DNA from: Actinomycetota bacterium
GTDB lineage: Bacteria > Actinomycetota > Humimicrobiia > Humimicrobiales > Humimicrobiaceae
DNA: 64,000 nucleotides
Assembly: GCA_028698215.1 (NCBI GenBank)
Contig: JAQVDY010000008.1
Span: 1-64,000 of the forward strand
Reading direction: 5' to 3'
Shown: piece after piece, positions 17,093 to 25,932 of the stretch
Layout: each line of letters starts with the position of its first letter
How positions within the stretch are numbered: the stretch's first letter is position 1
Position numbers and translations under genes: made by a program
Notes under the pieces: model-generated
Database searches by the model: none
The model's input: only the letters and a program-made list of their open reading frames with translations
Told to the model about the DNA's origin: nothing

Positions 17093-18283
17093 TCACTTGC
17101 GGTACATAAAAATAAAAGAGGCCCGGCTTTGGGAAAAAATAATCAGCAGTATTACTGTAAGGGCCATAAATACCGCTGCCATGATTACAGAAAAGAACAG
17201 GCTTAACCTGGAACTTAAATCTATAATATAGGGGGTAATCGCTTTTCCCAGGCTGGAAGCAGCAAAAATTATAGTAATGATTATACCCCTGCTTTGTTTA
17301 AAAATCTGGGTGCCGGAGGATACCATTAATGGAAATAAGCCCGAATAACCCAGTCCGGCCAGGGCTGTAAAGGTGTAAACCAGGTAAGCTGGGGTAGATA
17401 AAGCCATAAATACCACTGATATTGCACCCAATATTGATATGGACAACATAATCTTGAAAGTTTTTATCCTGGAAGTTATCAAACCCACTATCATTCTTCC
17501 CCCAATAACCGACCACCAAAAAATGGTAACCACCGCTCCTGCAGACTGAAGGCTGAAACCTCTTTCAGCTCTAAGGAAAGTAGGCATCCAGGTAAATACT
17601 ATAGCCTCCGAAATACAGTAGGTTAATACCATTAGCACTACAAGGGTATAAGCCAGGTTGTGTTTTCTGTCCCCGAACAGCTCCTTTAAAGGCATCTGGT
17701 CTTTTGGTTCCAGCTGAGGCCTTGCTGAAGCTGGACTTAAGCACATAAACAAAATAATGGTAGATACTATCAGGGGTATCGTCAATATATAGATCAGCTG
17801 CCAGTTAAAGCCATGGCGAACCAGCAAGGAAGCGGCCAGGGGGGCCAGGGATGCTCCCAAGGGATAGAAACTTAATCCAATATTGGCCAGCCTGCCCTTG
17901 TTTTTTATATCGCTTTCCATCAGGTTCTTATTGGCCTGTATATATACTATGCCCAGCAGGTAACCACTACAGGTAAATATAAGGTACAGCATAATTAAAG
18001 AGGAGCACCACCACATAGAAAGGGCCAAACCTGCAAGCAAAACCAGGCATCCCACCATTATCTGGCGGCTGTTGAATCTAATATTGTACATAAATGCAGT
18101 GAGCCTTCCACCAATGCTGCCCACTGTAAAGAAAGCAAAAACATAATTTATATGCTGGGGAAAGGCTCCTACTGACTGGCCGATTTCCAGCAGTATGGAG
18201 GTATGGGCCAACATAAATACGGCAAATATGAAAATGGCCAAAAAATTAGGAGATTGTCTTAGGTATTTTTTGAAATTAATCAA
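17093..18283 (-). CDS. Major facilitator superfamily transporter
   Basis: A 396-residue membrane protein with about twelve hydrophobic segments and a charged central loop near residue 200 (PQLEPKDQMPLKELFGDRKH), the usual MFS layout. The loop after segment 2 reads GGRLTAFMYNIRF and a second copy after segment 8 reads GGRMIVGLITSRI, the GxxxDRxGRR-type motif in weak form. The start is a TTG with AAGGA about ten bases upstream. The substrate is not recognisable; family members carry sugars, organic acids or drugs. Confidence 0.82.
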   Translation of the reverse strand: MINFKKYLRQSPNFLAIFIFAVFMLAHTSILLEIGQSVGAFPQHINYVFAFFTVGSIGGRLTAFMYNIRFNSRQIMVGCLVLLAGLALSMWWCSSLIMLYLIFTCSGYLLGIVYIQANKNLMESDIKNKGRLANIGLSFYPLGASLAPLAASLLVRHGFNWQLIYILTIPLIVSTIILFMCLSPASARPQLEPKDQMPLKELFGDRKHNLAYTLVVLMVLTYCISEAIVFTWMPTFLRAERGFSLQSAGAVVTIFWWSVIGGRMIVGLITSRIKTFKIMLSISILGAISVVFMALSTPAYLVYTFTALAGLGYSGLFPLMVSSGTQIFKQSRGIIITIIFAASSLGKAITPYIIDLSSRLSLFFSVIMAAVFMALTVILLIIFSQSRASFIFMYRK

Positions 18284-18366
18284 AATTCATTTTCCTTGCC
18301 CTTTAGTATCTTCTTAATATTAAAGGGTAAACAGGCTAATTGCTAAAGTAAATTTTAGTTACCTCT

Positions 18367-18402
18367 AAAAAAATTAAAGGCACCATATCGTAGGTGCCTT
18401 TA
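18367..18402 (-). terminator. Rho-independent terminator of the HU gene
   Basis: Ten-base perfect arms TAAAGGCACC and GGTGCCTTTA (18375-18384 and 18393-18402) with an eight-base loop, followed on the minus strand by a T run. It sits 28 bases after the HU stop codon. Confidence 0.85.
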
Positions 18403-18429
18403 ATATTATTATCCTTGGATACGATAAAT

Positions 18430-18702
18430 TTAATTTACCTTTTCTTTAAGGCCCTTGCCTGGGGTAAATTTTGGTACTTTTCTTGCGGGTATTTCAATTT
18501 TTTCGCCAGTTTGGGGATTCTTGCCGGTTCGAGCATTTCTATGTGAAACCTGGAAAGTTCCAAATCCTACCAAGGAAACCTTTTCACCTTTAACCAATGC
18601 TTGGGTAATACTTCCAATAGTAGAATCCACTACAGCACCGATATCTTTCTTGGTTAATCCGGTTTCTGCCTGAACCTTTTCTATGAGTTCTGTCTTAGTC
18701 AT
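18430..18702 (-). CDS. hup: HU family histone-like DNA-binding protein
   Basis: A 90-residue nucleoid protein. It starts MTKTELIEKVQAETGLTKKD, carries GFGTFQVSHRNARTGKNPQTG and the arm sequence IEIPARKVPKFTPGKGLKE, all typical of HU/IHF subunits at full length. It binds and bends DNA without strong sequence preference, as a homodimer. The ATG follows GGGAGG. It forms a single-gene unit closed by a strong terminator. Confidence 0.96.
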   Translation of the reverse strand: MTKTELIEKVQAETGLTKKDIGAVVDSTIGSITQALVKGEKVSLVGFGTFQVSHRNARTGKNPQTGEKIEIPARKVPKFTPGKGLKEKVN

Positions 18703-18782
18703 CTAGTAGCCTCCCTTTCAATTGTTGTTTTTAGATTCTTGAACTAATTTATTTATACCTGTATCCTGTATACAGTAATAGC

Positions 18783-18836
18783 TTGACCTATTAACATTAT
18801 ACATATTTATATTTATTTTGTAATTCTTTTTTAGGA
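18783..18836 (+). promoter_or_regulatory. Probable ppa promoter and ribosome site
   Basis: TTGACC at 18783-18788 and a -10-like TTATAT at 18807-18812 are 18 bases apart. AGGAG at 18832-18836 precedes the ATG at 18846. Confidence 0.45.
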
Positions 18837-18845
18837 GAAAATTAT

Positions 18846-19331
18846 ATGGACAATCATTTTCCTCATATATTAAAGGTAGTGGTGGAAGTCCCCAAGGGCT
18901 CCAGGAATAAATATGAGTATGACCGGAAAACCGGGCGCATAAAGCTGGACCGGGTTTTATTCAGTGCAGTGCACTACCCCGCTGATTATGGATTTATAAT
19001 GGATACCTTGGCTGAAGACGGAGATGAGGTAGATATCCTGGTACTGATAGATGAACCAACTTTTCCCGGATGCCTTATTGAGGCCAAACCTATAGGGCTG
19101 CTCAAAATGAGGGATGAAAAGGGAAATGACAATAAAATTTTGGCCGTTCCCCTAAAGGATCCCCGATGGCACCATATAGGCGACATACATGAGGTTCCCC
19201 CTCACCTGCTAACCGAGATTGAAAATTTCTTTCTAACCTATAAGAAGTTGGAGGCCAAGGTAGTAGCCAGTGAAGGGTGGGAAGATGTCCAGTCTGCCAA
19301 AATATACCTGGAGAAGACAATAACAGTTTAG
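18846..19331 (+). CDS. ppa: Inorganic pyrophosphatase, family I
   Basis: A 161-residue soluble enzyme that hydrolyses pyrophosphate to phosphate and so drives biosynthetic reactions. Family I residues are visible: VPKGSRNKYEYD near the start, HYPADYGFI, the metal-binding DEDGDEVDILV-type loop (EDGDEVDILVL, residues 57-67), EAKPIGLLKMRDEKGND and KILAVPLKDPRW. Length is slightly short but within the range of bacterial family I enzymes. AGGAG precedes the ATG. The Ldh2-type dehydrogenase gene follows 12 bases later and may be cotranscribed. Confidence 0.96.
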   Translation: MDNHFPHILKVVVEVPKGSRNKYEYDRKTGRIKLDRVLFSAVHYPADYGFIMDTLAEDGDEVDILVLIDEPTFPGCLIEAKPIGLLKMRDEKGNDNKILAVPLKDPRWHHIGDIHEVPPHLLTEIENFFLTYKKLEAKVVASEGWEDVQSAKIYLEKTITV

Positions 19332-19343
19332 AAAGGAATGTAT

Positions 19344-20432
19344 ATGGAAGAAGTCATTCGTTACAGGAAACAAGACCTGCTGGACTATGCAATTAAATTT
19401 ATGGGAAAGCTGGGAGTGCCCAAACAAGATGCAAAAATAGTAGGCGACGTATTAATTGCAGCTGATTTGCGGGGAGTAAACTCCCACGGCCTGATCAGGC
19501 TGAGCTCCTATTACGGCAACCGGCTGCTTAAAAAATATATGGATCCCAAAACCCCCTGGAAAGTGGTAAAGGAAACAGATACCACCATGCTTATAGACGG
19601 GGGAAACGGGGTGGGACAAGTAGTGTCTTACCATGCCATGAACAAATGCTTAGAAAAAGCTAAAAAAGCCAATGTGGCGGTGGTTACAGTAAAGCACAGC
19701 AATCATTATGGTATTGCCGGCTACTATGCCATGATGGCCCTGGATTACGGTATGATTGGCATCAGCCTCACCAATTCACAGCCATTGACCGCTCCCACTT
19801 ACGGCAGTACCGCCGTTTTTGGTACCAACCCCATTGCGGTAGCTGCCCCTTCTGATAACCAAAGGCCTTTTGTACTGGATATGGCTACCAGTACTGTACC
19901 TATAGGAAGGGTTAAGGTTTATGAAAAAAAAGGAGAAAAGATACCCCTGGGATGGGGCATTGATGATAATGGGAACTTGACTGATGATCCCAGGAAAGTT
20001 CAAAGCGGAGGCCCTGGCGCGGTTACTCCCCTGGGTGGAAGTGATATTATGAGAAGTTACAAGGGATATGGCCTGGCTATCATGGTAGATATTTTATGCG
20101 GGGCGCTATCCGGGGCAGCTAACCTAACCCATGTAGGTTTCCCCCATGAACCCCGGGAATCCGATGTCAGCCATTTCTTTATGGCCATTAATATTGAAAG
20201 TTTCAGGCCCTTGATAGATTTCAAAAAACAAATGGACACCTTGATAGAAGAACTTAAACAATCACCTAAGGCCCAGGGACAGGACAGGATATTCGTAGCA
20301 GGGGAAAAAGAATTTGAAAATGAAGAGTACAACCAAAAGCATGGAATACCGCTGCTGGTAAATGTGGTCAGGGATTTAGAAAAAAATGGCCAAAAAATAG
20401 GAGTACCTTTTAACTTGAAACCTGTTTCTTGA
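19344..20432 (+). CDS. Ldh2-family malate/L-lactate/ureidoglycolate-type dehydrogenase
   Basis: A 362-residue NAD(P)-dependent oxidoreductase of the Ldh2/MDH2 family, not related to classical lactate dehydrogenase. Typical stretches are ADLRGVNSHGLIRL, VKHSNHYGIAGYYAMMAL, ISLTNSQPLTAP, FGTNPIAVAAP, VLDMATSTVPIGRVK and KGYGLAIMVDILCGALSGA. Members reduce 2-keto acids or oxidise their hydroxy forms; the exact substrate is not readable. The ATG at 19344 is preferred over 19338, because AAAGG lies seven bases before it. The last 23 bases overlap the end of the convergent nucleosidase-like gene. Confidence 0.88.
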   Translation: MEEVIRYRKQDLLDYAIKFMGKLGVPKQDAKIVGDVLIAADLRGVNSHGLIRLSSYYGNRLLKKYMDPKTPWKVVKETDTTMLIDGGNGVGQVVSYHAMNKCLEKAKKANVAVVTVKHSNHYGIAGYYAMMALDYGMIGISLTNSQPLTAPTYGSTAVFGTNPIAVAAPSDNQRPFVLDMATSTVPIGRVKVYEKKGEKIPLGWGIDDNGNLTDDPRKVQSGGPGAVTPLGGSDIMRSYKGYGLAIMVDILCGALSGAANLTHVGFPHEPRESDVSHFFMAINIESFRPLIDFKKQMDTLIEELKQSPKAQGQDRIFVAGEKEFENEEYNQKHGIPLLVNVVRDLEKNGQKIGVPFNLKPVS

Positions 20433-21141
20433 CTTCCAGGGTAAGATTTGATACTGCAGCCTTGCTATTGCTATAAATATGTTTAAGCCGCCTCAGGCCG
20501 GACGGCCTTACCAGTTCCATAGCCGCTTGTTTTAGGCCGGTGCCCATCTTTTGCTGGGAAAAAGCTGATAAAAAGGCGGGAAGGGACTGGCCTGCAGTAT
20601 CACTAATAGCCCTCAATATTACAAATTTGGTGCCATCAGGCCAATCCTGCTTTAGAAAAAAATAGCTTTCCATATCTACCGCTTCCACTCCAAACTGCCG
20701 GTATGCAGTCTGCTTGTCTTCTGCCCCAGCTGCCAAGAAAGTAGCAGTAGCTCCCCTTACCGGCAGCAAGCCTGGTTTAGGTAAGTTTTCTAGGGTAAAG
20801 CCAGGCTGGCATTCCATTCTACCCTGTTTTCTAGCCAATAGATCCAAGGTCTTATAATAAACTACCTGCCCTGCCCTTAATTGGGGGCAGCCGGCACCGG
20901 AAATTCCAGCCACTATAACCTTAACCCCTTTTTGATTTCTTATCAGCGGTATAACCTGGGCTGCCCCCCGGCTGGCATTATCCCTGCCCATACCGGTTAC
21001 AGCTAATATTATTTTTTTGCCTGCATAGCTGCAGTTATAGATTCGCGTGTTTTGAAAACGGTATCTAGCCTGGATATCAAACAGCTTAAGCAGGCCTTTT
21101 AACTCCAGGGTAAAAGCCCCCAAAATAATAAAGTCTGTCAA
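20410..21141 (-). CDS. Nucleoside phosphorylase/nucleosidase-like protein
   Basis: A 243-residue protein resembling the PNP_UDP_1 superfamily, closest by pattern to MTA/SAH nucleosidase or futalosine hydrolase. Visible features are VTGMGRDNASRGA (nucleoside/phosphate loop), VIVAGISGAGCPQLRAGQVV, GVEAVDMESYF with the Glu that binds ribose hydroxyls, and LRAISDTAG with the catalytic Asp. The usual opening GAMEPE motif is altered to ILGAFTLEL, so substrate choice may differ. The start is TTG, behind AAGGGG, three bases after the aldolase stop, so they form an operon. Confidence 0.7.
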   Translation of the reverse strand: MTDFIILGAFTLELKGLLKLFDIQARYRFQNTRIYNCSYAGKKIILAVTGMGRDNASRGAAQVIPLIRNQKGVKVIVAGISGAGCPQLRAGQVVYYKTLDLLARKQGRMECQPGFTLENLPKPGLLPVRGATATFLAAGAEDKQTAYRQFGVEAVDMESYFFLKQDWPDGTKFVILRAISDTAGQSLPAFLSAFSQQKMGTGLKQAAMELVRPSGLRRLKHIYSNSKAAVSNLTLEVKKQVSS

Positions 21142-21144
21142 TAA

Positions 21145-22059
21145 TTACCCCTTATAGATCTTGATGACTTGGCCTAAAAACTGCAGGGCTTCCCTTTCCG
21201 GTCTCTGGAAGGAGTTCCGGCCAATAATAGACCCAAAAGCCCCTCCCTGCTCAATCTGCTTTATTTCCTCCAGTACTTCTTCTTTTCCTTTAGCCGGGCC
21301 TCCTGAAAAAACTACAATCCTTTTGCCGTTAAATGCTCCCTGTATTACATTTTTTACCCTGTCTGCCAATGTGGATATTCCTATGTGGTACTGCTGGTAA
21401 ATCTTTTTAGCCTGGTCTTCCTCTATATATCCGGTGGGGGGTTTTACCTTAATGATATGGGCACCCAGCTGGGCTGCTATCTGAGCGGCATAAGCTATCA
21501 CATCCACGGCAGTTTCCCCTTCCTTGGAAAGATTGGATCCCCGGGGATAAGACCATATTACCACCGCCAGGCCTGCATATTTGGCCTCCAGGGCCATTTT
21601 ACTTACTTCCTCATACATTTGCTTGAAATTAGCACTTCCGGGATAGATAGTAAATCCTATGGCACTGCACCCTAACCTTAATGCATCTTCTACTGAAGCG
21701 GTAACAGCCGGTATGGGGTCGCTTGATTTTCCCAAAAGATCATGATTGTTGGCTTTAAGGATTAAGGGAATTTGGCCCGCATATTTACGGGCTATGGCCT
21801 GTATGGAGCCCAGAGGTGCAGCATGGGCGCTAAGTCCCGCCTTAATTGCCAGCCGGACATGGTACTCGGGGTCATAACCTTCGGGGTTGGGGGCAAAACT
21901 GGCCACAGGACCATGTTCAAAGCCCTGGTCTACCGGAAGTATGACCATCTTTCCGGTCCCTCCCAGTTTTCCCTGCATCAGCATCCTGTACAGATTTCTT
22001 ATGGTTCCCGGGTTTTCACTTTCATACCAGCTTAATATTTCCTGAATCCTATCCATCAT
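21145..22059 (-). CDS. fbaB: Class I fructose-bisphosphate aldolase, DhnA/FbaB type
   Basis: A 304-residue enzyme of the DhnA family, the archaeal-type class I aldolase. It shows MVILPVDQGFEHGP, LILKANNHDLLG, AIGFTIYPGS, VIWSYPRG, the Schiff-base Lys in HIIKVKPPTG and the phosphate-binding VVFSGGPAKG. The reaction splits fructose 1,6-bisphosphate to triose phosphates, or the reverse; tagatose or other ketose substrates are possible, of interest given the nearby PTS and sugar kinase genes. AGGAGG precedes the ATG pair at 22059. First gene of an operon with the nucleosidase-like gene. Confidence 0.9.
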   Translation of the reverse strand: MMDRIQEILSWYESENPGTIRNLYRMLMQGKLGGTGKMVILPVDQGFEHGPVASFAPNPEGYDPEYHVRLAIKAGLSAHAAPLGSIQAIARKYAGQIPLILKANNHDLLGKSSDPIPAVTASVEDALRLGCSAIGFTIYPGSANFKQMYEEVSKMALEAKYAGLAVVIWSYPRGSNLSKEGETAVDVIAYAAQIAAQLGAHIIKVKPPTGYIEEDQAKKIYQQYHIGISTLADRVKNVIQGAFNGKRIVVFSGGPAKGKEEVLEEIKQIEQGGAFGSIIGRNSFQRPEREALQFLGQVIKIYKG

Positions 22060-22140
22060 TTCCCTCCTGGATTATTTGGCAGTTAATAAATAAATTATAG
22101 GATTTAGGGCCTGATTAGTAAAATAAGAATAATTATACAT

Positions 22141-22168
22141 TTGCATAAATATATATTTATGTTATTAT
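22141..22168 (+). promoter_or_regulatory. Probable promoter of the M23 peptidase gene, leaderless
   Basis: TTGCAT (22141-22146) and TATTAT (22163-22168) are 16 bases apart. Transcription would begin at about 22175, right at the GTG start codon, and no ribosome site precedes it. This points to a leaderless mRNA. Confidence 0.45.
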
Positions 22169-22175
22169 ATTTCCT

Positions 22176-22724
22176 GTGAAAAATATGCACCTAAAATATT
22201 TATTAGCCCTGGCTGCATTTATATGGTCTCTGTTCTTTTTTCCAAGGCTGCTTGCTGGTGATACTTTGCCGCCTTTTACCTGGCCGGTAAAAGGAGAGGT
22301 GGTAACTGAATTCAGGCAGTCTTACTGGGACAGCCAAAGGGAAAAATACAGGAAGCATACCGGTATAGACATAAAATCAACCCATAGCCTGGTAAGGGCC
22401 AGCGCCAGCGGGTATGTCAGTTACAAGGGATTTTCACCTACCGGAGGCCTTACTCTGGTTATAAAGCATAACCAGAAAATTAGGACCACCTACCTTAACC
22501 TGGCCCATATCCTGGTATCGCCAGGCAGCTATGTTTACCAGGGCCAGCCCATAGCCAGGATAGGAGCAGAAGATGATCCTTCGCACCAAGGCGCCCATCT
22601 GCATTTTGGGGTAATCTACAGCCAGGCCTATCTAGATCCGCAGGATCTACTGGGCATTGACTACAGCAGCTTATCCCGGTTTATATATCTTCAATATTTA
22701 GAGCGGGATTATCTATTAAAATAG
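22176..22724 (+). CDS. M23 (LytM-type) cell-wall peptidase
   Basis: A 182-residue secreted or membrane-anchored metallopeptidase. A hydrophobic signal covers residues 5-28. The zinc site is complete: KHTGIDI (H and D, near residue 66) and AHLHFG (near 146). The core strands VRASASGYVSY, LTLVIKHN and VYQGQPIARIG match LytM/NlpD domains. Such enzymes cut peptide cross-links in peptidoglycan. The start is GTG at 22176 (another ATG at 22185) with no ribosome site. There is no LysM or other wall-binding domain. The gene stands alone. Confidence 0.88.
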   Translation: MKNMHLKYLLALAAFIWSLFFFPRLLAGDTLPPFTWPVKGEVVTEFRQSYWDSQREKYRKHTGIDIKSTHSLVRASASGYVSYKGFSPTGGLTLVIKHNQKIRTTYLNLAHILVSPGSYVYQGQPIARIGAEDDPSHQGAHLHFGVIYSQAYLDPQDLLGIDYSSLSRFIYLQYLERDYLLK

Positions 22725-22740
22725 AGGTCTTCCTGTTTCA

Positions 22741-22890
22741 TTATACCGCCTGCCTATAGCCATTGATGGTAATACAGTTACAGGAAATATGACAGCTGTC
22801 TCCTTTGATGCCGCCGTCTTTAAATATATTTTTGCCTGCATCCTCTATATCAGCATAATGGTGTATCTGTGATAGCTAAATCTGGGGCAT
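22741..22890 (-). pseudogene. Possible broken small gene with in-frame TAG
   Basis: On the minus strand an ATG at 22890 overlaps the stop of the HAD gene in the ATGA manner. Its frame meets a TAG after four codons (22876-22878), then runs 44 codons to a TAA at 22741. The open part reads like protein, with charged and Cys-bearing stretches (YADIEDAGKNIFKDGG, GDSCHISCNC). It may be the relic of a translationally coupled small gene, or chance. No family is recognised. Confidence 0.25.
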
Positions 22891-23690
22891 CAGGAAAGTA
22901 GGTGGCCATAGATTGCCTGGGCCAGGCCATAGCGGTAATTCTCTGCAGTTATTATATCTGCCTGGTCCAATACCGACTGGTAGGCATTCCCTACGGCGAT
23001 TTTTAGTCCTGCCACCTCAAACAGGCTAAGATCATTGGGGCTGTCCCCAAAAGCAGCTATGCTTTTGGGGTCTATATTCAATACTTCCAGCAGCTTTAAG
23101 AGGGCATTGCCCTTGGTGGCTTTAAGGTTAAGGATATCAAAAAAATATTGCCCTGACCTTACTACCTGAAGCACAGAACTGTATTTATCCCTCAGCAGGC
23201 GATCCAGGGGATGGGTTTCGGCAATAGCAGTACTTAATATGGTAGCATGATGGGAAAAATAAGGGGTCTGCAGGCTATCTACCGGTATGAGCTTTTCTCC
23301 TACTTTTTTTATATGATCCATGTCCGGATGATATTTTTCATAAAATATCTTGCCGGAGCTAAGGCAGGCCAGGGGATAACCTCCCTCCCGTTTTATGGTT
23401 TTAACCACATCCAAATAGTGATCAGGCCCAATTACGGTGGAACTTATAATGCGTAAATCACGGTTAACGGTAACTGCCCCGCTCTGGGTAATCTGGGGAA
23501 GCTTTAAATTTAGGCTCCTTACCAGGGGATAGATAGCATCAATAGTTTTTCCAGTAGCCAGGATAACCCCTATGCCCGCATCCATGCACTCCAGCAGAGC
23601 CTTGCGGTTAGGGGCAGGAAGGTTTGAATTTGCATCCAGCAGGGTACCGTCTACATCAGTAACTATTAACTTGTATCTTTTTGCAGGCAC
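22890..23690 (-). CDS. Cof-type HAD phosphatase (copy 2 of a tandem pair)
   Basis: A 266-residue Cof/HAD-IIB hydrolase. Motif I is TDVDGTLLDANS near residue 10, motif II ILATGKT, motif III Lys in NLKATKGNALLKL and motif IV AAFGDSPNDLSLFEVAG. The cap sits between motifs II and III as in subfamily IIB. Members dephosphorylate sugar phosphates, nucleotides or pyridoxal phosphate. It starts five bases after the neighbouring Cof gene and shares the same motif layout and lengths (LPQIT, RSGQYFFD), so the two come from a tandem duplication. Likely the last gene of the lpdA transcript. Confidence 0.9.
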   Translation of the reverse strand: MPAKRYKLIVTDVDGTLLDANSNLPAPNRKALLECMDAGIGVILATGKTIDAIYPLVRSLNLKLPQITQSGAVTVNRDLRIISSTVIGPDHYLDVVKTIKREGGYPLACLSSGKIFYEKYHPDMDHIKKVGEKLIPVDSLQTPYFSHHATILSTAIAETHPLDRLLRDKYSSVLQVVRSGQYFFDILNLKATKGNALLKLLEVLNIDPKSIAAFGDSPNDLSLFEVAGLKIAVGNAYQSVLDQADIITAENYRYGLAQAIYGHLLS

Positions 23691-23695
23691 TTTAT

Positions 23696-24511
23696 TTACC
23701 TATTTGATACTGGTTGGACATCTTTTCCCAGCACATATTTAAAAATTGCTTTCCCCAGGCCGGAATGGTTATTATCACCTGCCACTATGTCTGCTTGAGC
23801 CATTACCTCAGGAAAAGAATTACTCATGGCTATGGACAGCCCCCCTACTTCAAACAGGCTCAGATCATTGAAACTGTCTCCCAATACCACTACTTCCTGC
23901 CGCTTAATGCCCTGTTGGGCTAATATTTTTTTTAGGGCGTTGCCCTTATTGATCCCAATCTTTAAAAAATCAAAAAAATATTCCCCGGACCTTACTATAA
24001 AAAACCGGCTCCCAAACTGTTCCCTTAGATAACCGTCTGCGGGGTGATCCTCCCTGATAGGAGTATGCACGCTGATAGCGTTTTTAGCAATGGAGGGCTG
24101 CTCCATATCCTCCACCTGGATTAAATCCACCTGGGCGTTCTGTATATGGACCATATGGGGATCATAGGTCTCATATATCACCCTGCCGTCAGCCAGGGCA
24201 GAGGTGGGAGAAAGCCCATAGCCTTTAATAGCCCTTACCAGGTCCAGGTAATCTTTTTCCTCCAGGGTATGGGCTTCTATGACCCCTTTTTGCGGCTGAA
24301 AAATCACTCCGCCGTTTAGGGTTATCTGGGGCAGGGTTAAGCCCAGCATATCAATATATTCGGTTATGGTATGTATGGATTTACCTGTTGCCAGCAAAAC
24401 CTGCAGGCCATTTTCAAGGCAGCACTGGAGTGCTTTGAGGTTCAGCCGGGATATCCTGGACTGATCATCCAGCAGGGTTCCATCTATATCAGTAACTATT
24501 AACTTATACAT
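23696..24511 (-). CDS. Cof-type HAD phosphatase (copy 1 of a tandem pair)
   Basis: About 271 residues from ATG at 24511; a TTG at 24520, directly against the lpdA stop, is an alternative. Motif I is TDIDGTLLDDQS, motif II LLATGKS, motif III INKGNALKKI and motif IV VVLGDSFNDLSLFEVGG. It parallels the following gene throughout. Placed between lpdA and its twin with almost no spacing, it probably belongs to the same transcript. The link to 2-oxoacid oxidation is unclear; phosphosugar housekeeping is possible. Confidence 0.88.
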   Translation of the reverse strand: MYKLIVTDIDGTLLDDQSRISRLNLKALQCCLENGLQVLLATGKSIHTITEYIDMLGLTLPQITLNGGVIFQPQKGVIEAHTLEEKDYLDLVRAIKGYGLSPTSALADGRVIYETYDPHMVHIQNAQVDLIQVEDMEQPSIAKNAISVHTPIREDHPADGYLREQFGSRFFIVRSGEYFFDFLKIGINKGNALKKILAQQGIKRQEVVVLGDSFNDLSLFEVGGLSIAMSNSFPEVMAQADIVAGDNNHSGLGKAIFKYVLGKDVQPVSNR

Positions 24512-24520
24512 AAATATCAA

Positions 24521-25888
24521 TCAGATATGAGTTGCTAATCCAAAAACATCCTCCCCCGCCTCCAGCAAAGATTCGGAAAGGGTAGGATGAGCATATATAT
24601 TAGCAATAATGTCTTCTGCTAGCAACTCCGAAGATTTGGCTAAAGCCATTACATGTATAAGTTCTCCGGCATCAGGCCCAATAATATGGGCCCCCAGTAT
24701 TTCTCCGGTGGAGGCATCAGTAATAACCTTGGTAAAACCGGCAGTATGGCCGTCTATTAAAGCCCTGCCGTTGTGGGTGAAAGGAAACCTACCCACCTTA
24801 ATTTCTCCAGCTTTCTGTTGAGCCTGTTTTTCAGTAAGCCCCATGGCACCTATCTGGGGAGAAGTAAAAATAGCATAGGGAACCGCCTGGTAGTTTAAAA
24901 TTTTTTCTACTCCCAGAATATGGTCTACTGCTATCTTCCCTTCTGCTGCTGCTACATGGGCCAGGGGATATTTGCCGTTTATATCACCAATGGCATATAT
25001 ACCGGGAGCAGTAGTAGCTCCAAAGCGGTCGACTTCTATATACCCCTTGCTATCCTGTCTTACTTTTGCCCCATCCAGGTTCAATCCTTCCGTATTGGGC
25101 TTTCTGCCTACTGATACCAATGCTTTTTCCGCTTCTATCGTATGGCCCTTATCGGTAGTTAATATTAGGCCTGATTTTTTTATATCCACCCCCTTTATAT
25201 TAGTGGAAGTCAAGATTTTTATCCCTTTCTCTTCATAAAGGGCAGTTATAAGCTCAGAAACCTCCCTATCCTCGCTTCCCAGTATGCTGGGCAAAACCTC
25301 CACAATGGTTACCTGGGACCCCAGGGCTGAAAAAATATAGGCAAACTCCATTCCCACAATACCCCCTCCAATTATGGCCAGGGAGGAAGGTATCTCCTTT
25401 AACTGCAACAGGTCCCTGTTGCTTAATATATATTTTTGGTCCAGTTCAAAAGGAGCAACTGAAGCGGGGGAGGAACCAGCAGCTATAATTATATTTTTAG
25501 CTTTTATCTTCTGGCCTCCTGCTGTCAATCTAGCTTGGGAATCAAAACTGGCTTCTGCTTTTATCAGCTTAATGTTGTGGGTTTTAAAATGATGTTGTAT
25601 GGATCTGGAAAGCTTACCCACCATATTCTGCATCTTTTTGACCGCAGCAGCATAATCCAGGGTAAAGCTATCCACGGTTATCCCCATATCAGACACTTTC
25701 TTAAGGCTGTCTACTTCCTGGGCCAAGTGATACAGCCATTTGGTAGGCATGCATCCCCAGTTCAGGCATACCCCTCCCAGTTTATCCTTTTCTATTACAG
25801 TGGTATCCAGGCCCATCTTGGCAGCCCTTATAGCCGTGATATACCCCCCGGGGCCAGAGCCGATGATAGCTAAGTCAGTTTGTATCAT
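24521..25888 (-). CDS. lpdA: Dihydrolipoyl dehydrogenase (E3)
   Basis: A 455-residue flavoprotein that re-oxidises dihydrolipoyl groups with NAD. The FAD site GSGPGGYITAIRAA is at residue 10, the redox disulfide is C41-LNWG-C46, the NAD-binding GGGIVGMEFA lies near 180, GRKPNTEGL and the second FAD stretch AIGDI near 305, and the active-site His-Glu pair is in AHPTLSESLLEA near the end. The ATG at 25888 is chosen because AGGAG lies eight bases before it. It would serve the E1/E2 complex encoded at 27-30.4 kb. LipB is divergent, 44 bases away. Confidence 0.95.
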   Translation of the reverse strand: MIQTDLAIIGSGPGGYITAIRAAKMGLDTTVIEKDKLGGVCLNWGCMPTKWLYHLAQEVDSLKKVSDMGITVDSFTLDYAAAVKKMQNMVGKLSRSIQHHFKTHNIKLIKAEASFDSQARLTAGGQKIKAKNIIIAAGSSPASVAPFELDQKYILSNRDLLQLKEIPSSLAIIGGGIVGMEFAYIFSALGSQVTIVEVLPSILGSEDREVSELITALYEEKGIKILTSTNIKGVDIKKSGLILTTDKGHTIEAEKALVSVGRKPNTEGLNLDGAKVRQDSKGYIEVDRFGATTAPGIYAIGDINGKYPLAHVAAAEGKIAVDHILGVEKILNYQAVPYAIFTSPQIGAMGLTEKQAQQKAGEIKVGRFPFTHNGRALIDGHTAGFTKVITDASTGEILGAHIIGPDAGELIHVMALAKSSELLAEDIIANIYAHPTLSESLLEAGEDVFGLATHI

Positions 25889-25932
25889 ATTGGAACTCCT
25901 TTTCACTCGGATTAAAAGTTTATATAATTCTA

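Noticed and set aside
22876-22878. TAG readthrough (pyrrolysine-like recoding)
   Set aside because: A single short frame with TAG is better explained by decay; no recoding genes are in the window and other genes end normally.
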